Shown here one piece after another: positions 15,839 to 16,419 of a DNA stretch of 16,419 nucleotides. Under the pieces are notes generated by a model. It did not search any database. It had not been told where the DNA came from and was given only the letters and a program-made list of their open reading frames with translations. The stretch is from Trichomonas tenax. Lineage: Eukaryota; Parabasalia; Trichomonadida; Trichomonadidae. The translations under genes and the position numbers were made by a program. How positions within the stretch are numbered: the first letter of the stretch is position 1; every line of letters begins with the position of its first letter. The stretch is taken from positions 1-16,419 of the forward strand of contig JALKBU010001122.1 in NCBI GenBank assembly GCA_023091735.1. The letters run 5' to 3'.

Positions 15839-16003
15839 ATGTCAATAAAACATATAATGAATTTAAATTGTCGTTTTATTTTTCTAAAAATGAAAGTTTT
15901 TACAATAAGAAAAGCAAAACTCAAAAAAGTCTTCAATCAAGTACACTATTCTTTTAGTGGATTTCTTCTTTACGAACACTTACACTTTTTAGTTACAATT
16001 TAA
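15839..16003 (+). CDS. Possible small basic protein of 54 residues
   Basis: An ATG-led frame. TCATTTTG with its A at 15825 leaves a 14-nt leader, and the stop is in TAAA context. The middle is basic (KMKVFTIRKAKLKKVF) and the ends are hydrophobic and His/Phe-rich. No family is recognised. Codon use is AT-biased, so chance is a serious alternative. Confidence 0.15.
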   Translation: MSIKHIMNLNCRFIFLKMKVFTIRKAKLKKVFNQVHYSFSGFLLYEHLHFLVTI

Positions 16004-16210
16004 AGTGCTTAACGTCAAATGATGAATGTTCAAAATAAAAATAAATGTCCATAATTATTAGTTTTCATCCTCATTTTTCTCAAAATTGGACGTATCGATT
16101 TTCATAATATTTCATATTTAGTATATATATTATAATGCTAATCTAAATATCTTATTTTCATGCAAAAATAAATTTTACTATTCGTTAAGGTTCGTGGGTT
16201 TACATTTATA

Positions 16211-16352
16211 GGAGTCTAGGACAAAAGTGAACATCAAAAAGTGATATTGAACCTTAAAGTCACTTTTCATCAATAAACTGTCACTTTTTTGCGCGGGAAA
16301 AATTGTCACCTTTATTAAAAGTGTTATAAATATCTTTGTAGTCTAAACAATA
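16211..16352 (-). repeat. Right copy of the ~140-bp inverted dispersed repeat
   Basis: It matches the reverse complement of 421-560 over its whole length. This copy contains the cleaner E2F-like core TTTGCGCGGGAAA (16288-16300), where the left copy has TTTGCCCGCACAAA. It also holds TCACTTTT and AAAAGTGA motifs in both orientations. The sequence beyond 16352 shows no similarity to the region left of 421. Confidence 0.8.
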
Positions 16353-16419
16353 ATGACATTTATAGATTGAAACTCCACGCTGAGTATGAAGACCATAAAC
16401 GTAGTTCATTGCAAGTTTT

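Noticed and set aside
421..16352. Whole window interior as a Maverick/Polinton element
   Set aside because: The inverted ends and size fit, but I find no DNA polymerase B, integrase, packaging ATPase, protease or capsid-type gene. The interior carries ordinary cellular genes and a tRNA.

Overview
The window looks like nuclear DNA of a trichomonad parabasalid (a Trichomonas or Tritrichomonas type protist); I cannot fix the species. It is very AT-rich, with unspliced single-exon genes of clearly higher GC separated by long AT-rich spacers. Short 5' leaders carry TCA-Y-W initiator-like motifs (TCACTTT, TCATTT) 10-35 nt before the ATG, and two of the four main stop codons lie in a TAAA context, as trichomonad polyadenylation signals do. 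Degenerate ankyrin-repeat remnants, which suit the very large trichomonad ankyrin families, support this.

Four protein genes and one tRNA are well supported. From left to right: a minus-strand secreted/ER protein of the protein disulfide isomerase fold with both CxxC sites lost and a C-terminal SKEL (3076-4482); a minus-strand RING-H2 E3 ligase of the RNF115/RNF126 type with an N-terminal zinc ribbon (5750-6397); a plus-strand 682-residue helical protein (8866-10914); tRNA-Thr(TGT) at 11027-11099; and a plus-strand 725-residue helical protein (11673-13850). There is no operon logic. The genes look like independent housekeeping or lineage-specific units, each with its own promoter. The two large helical proteins are unassigned.

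The spacers hold most of the novelty. About 140 bp near the left end (421-560) recurs in inverted orientation near the right end (16211-16352), with E2F-like palindromes at both ends and clusters of a TTACAYGTCA-type short motif internal to them. An ankyrin relic with three recognisable pieces (2122-2877) is invaded by a 37-bp minisatellite, and a second ankyrin relic lies at about 14380-14605. A frameshifted pseudogene of unknown family sits at 5136-5526. A 70-codon frame at 14669 shares its first 14 residues in register with the 682-residue protein. Tandem arrays of 120-bp and about 110-bp units directly precede the two large plus-strand genes. Because the 120-bp array runs into the longest open frame of the 682-residue gene, the true start is placed at the internal ATG at 8866.

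No Maverick/Polinton, mariner or retroelement enzyme was recognised. The inverted flanking repeats are therefore best read as two copies of a dispersed element unless a search shows otherwise.
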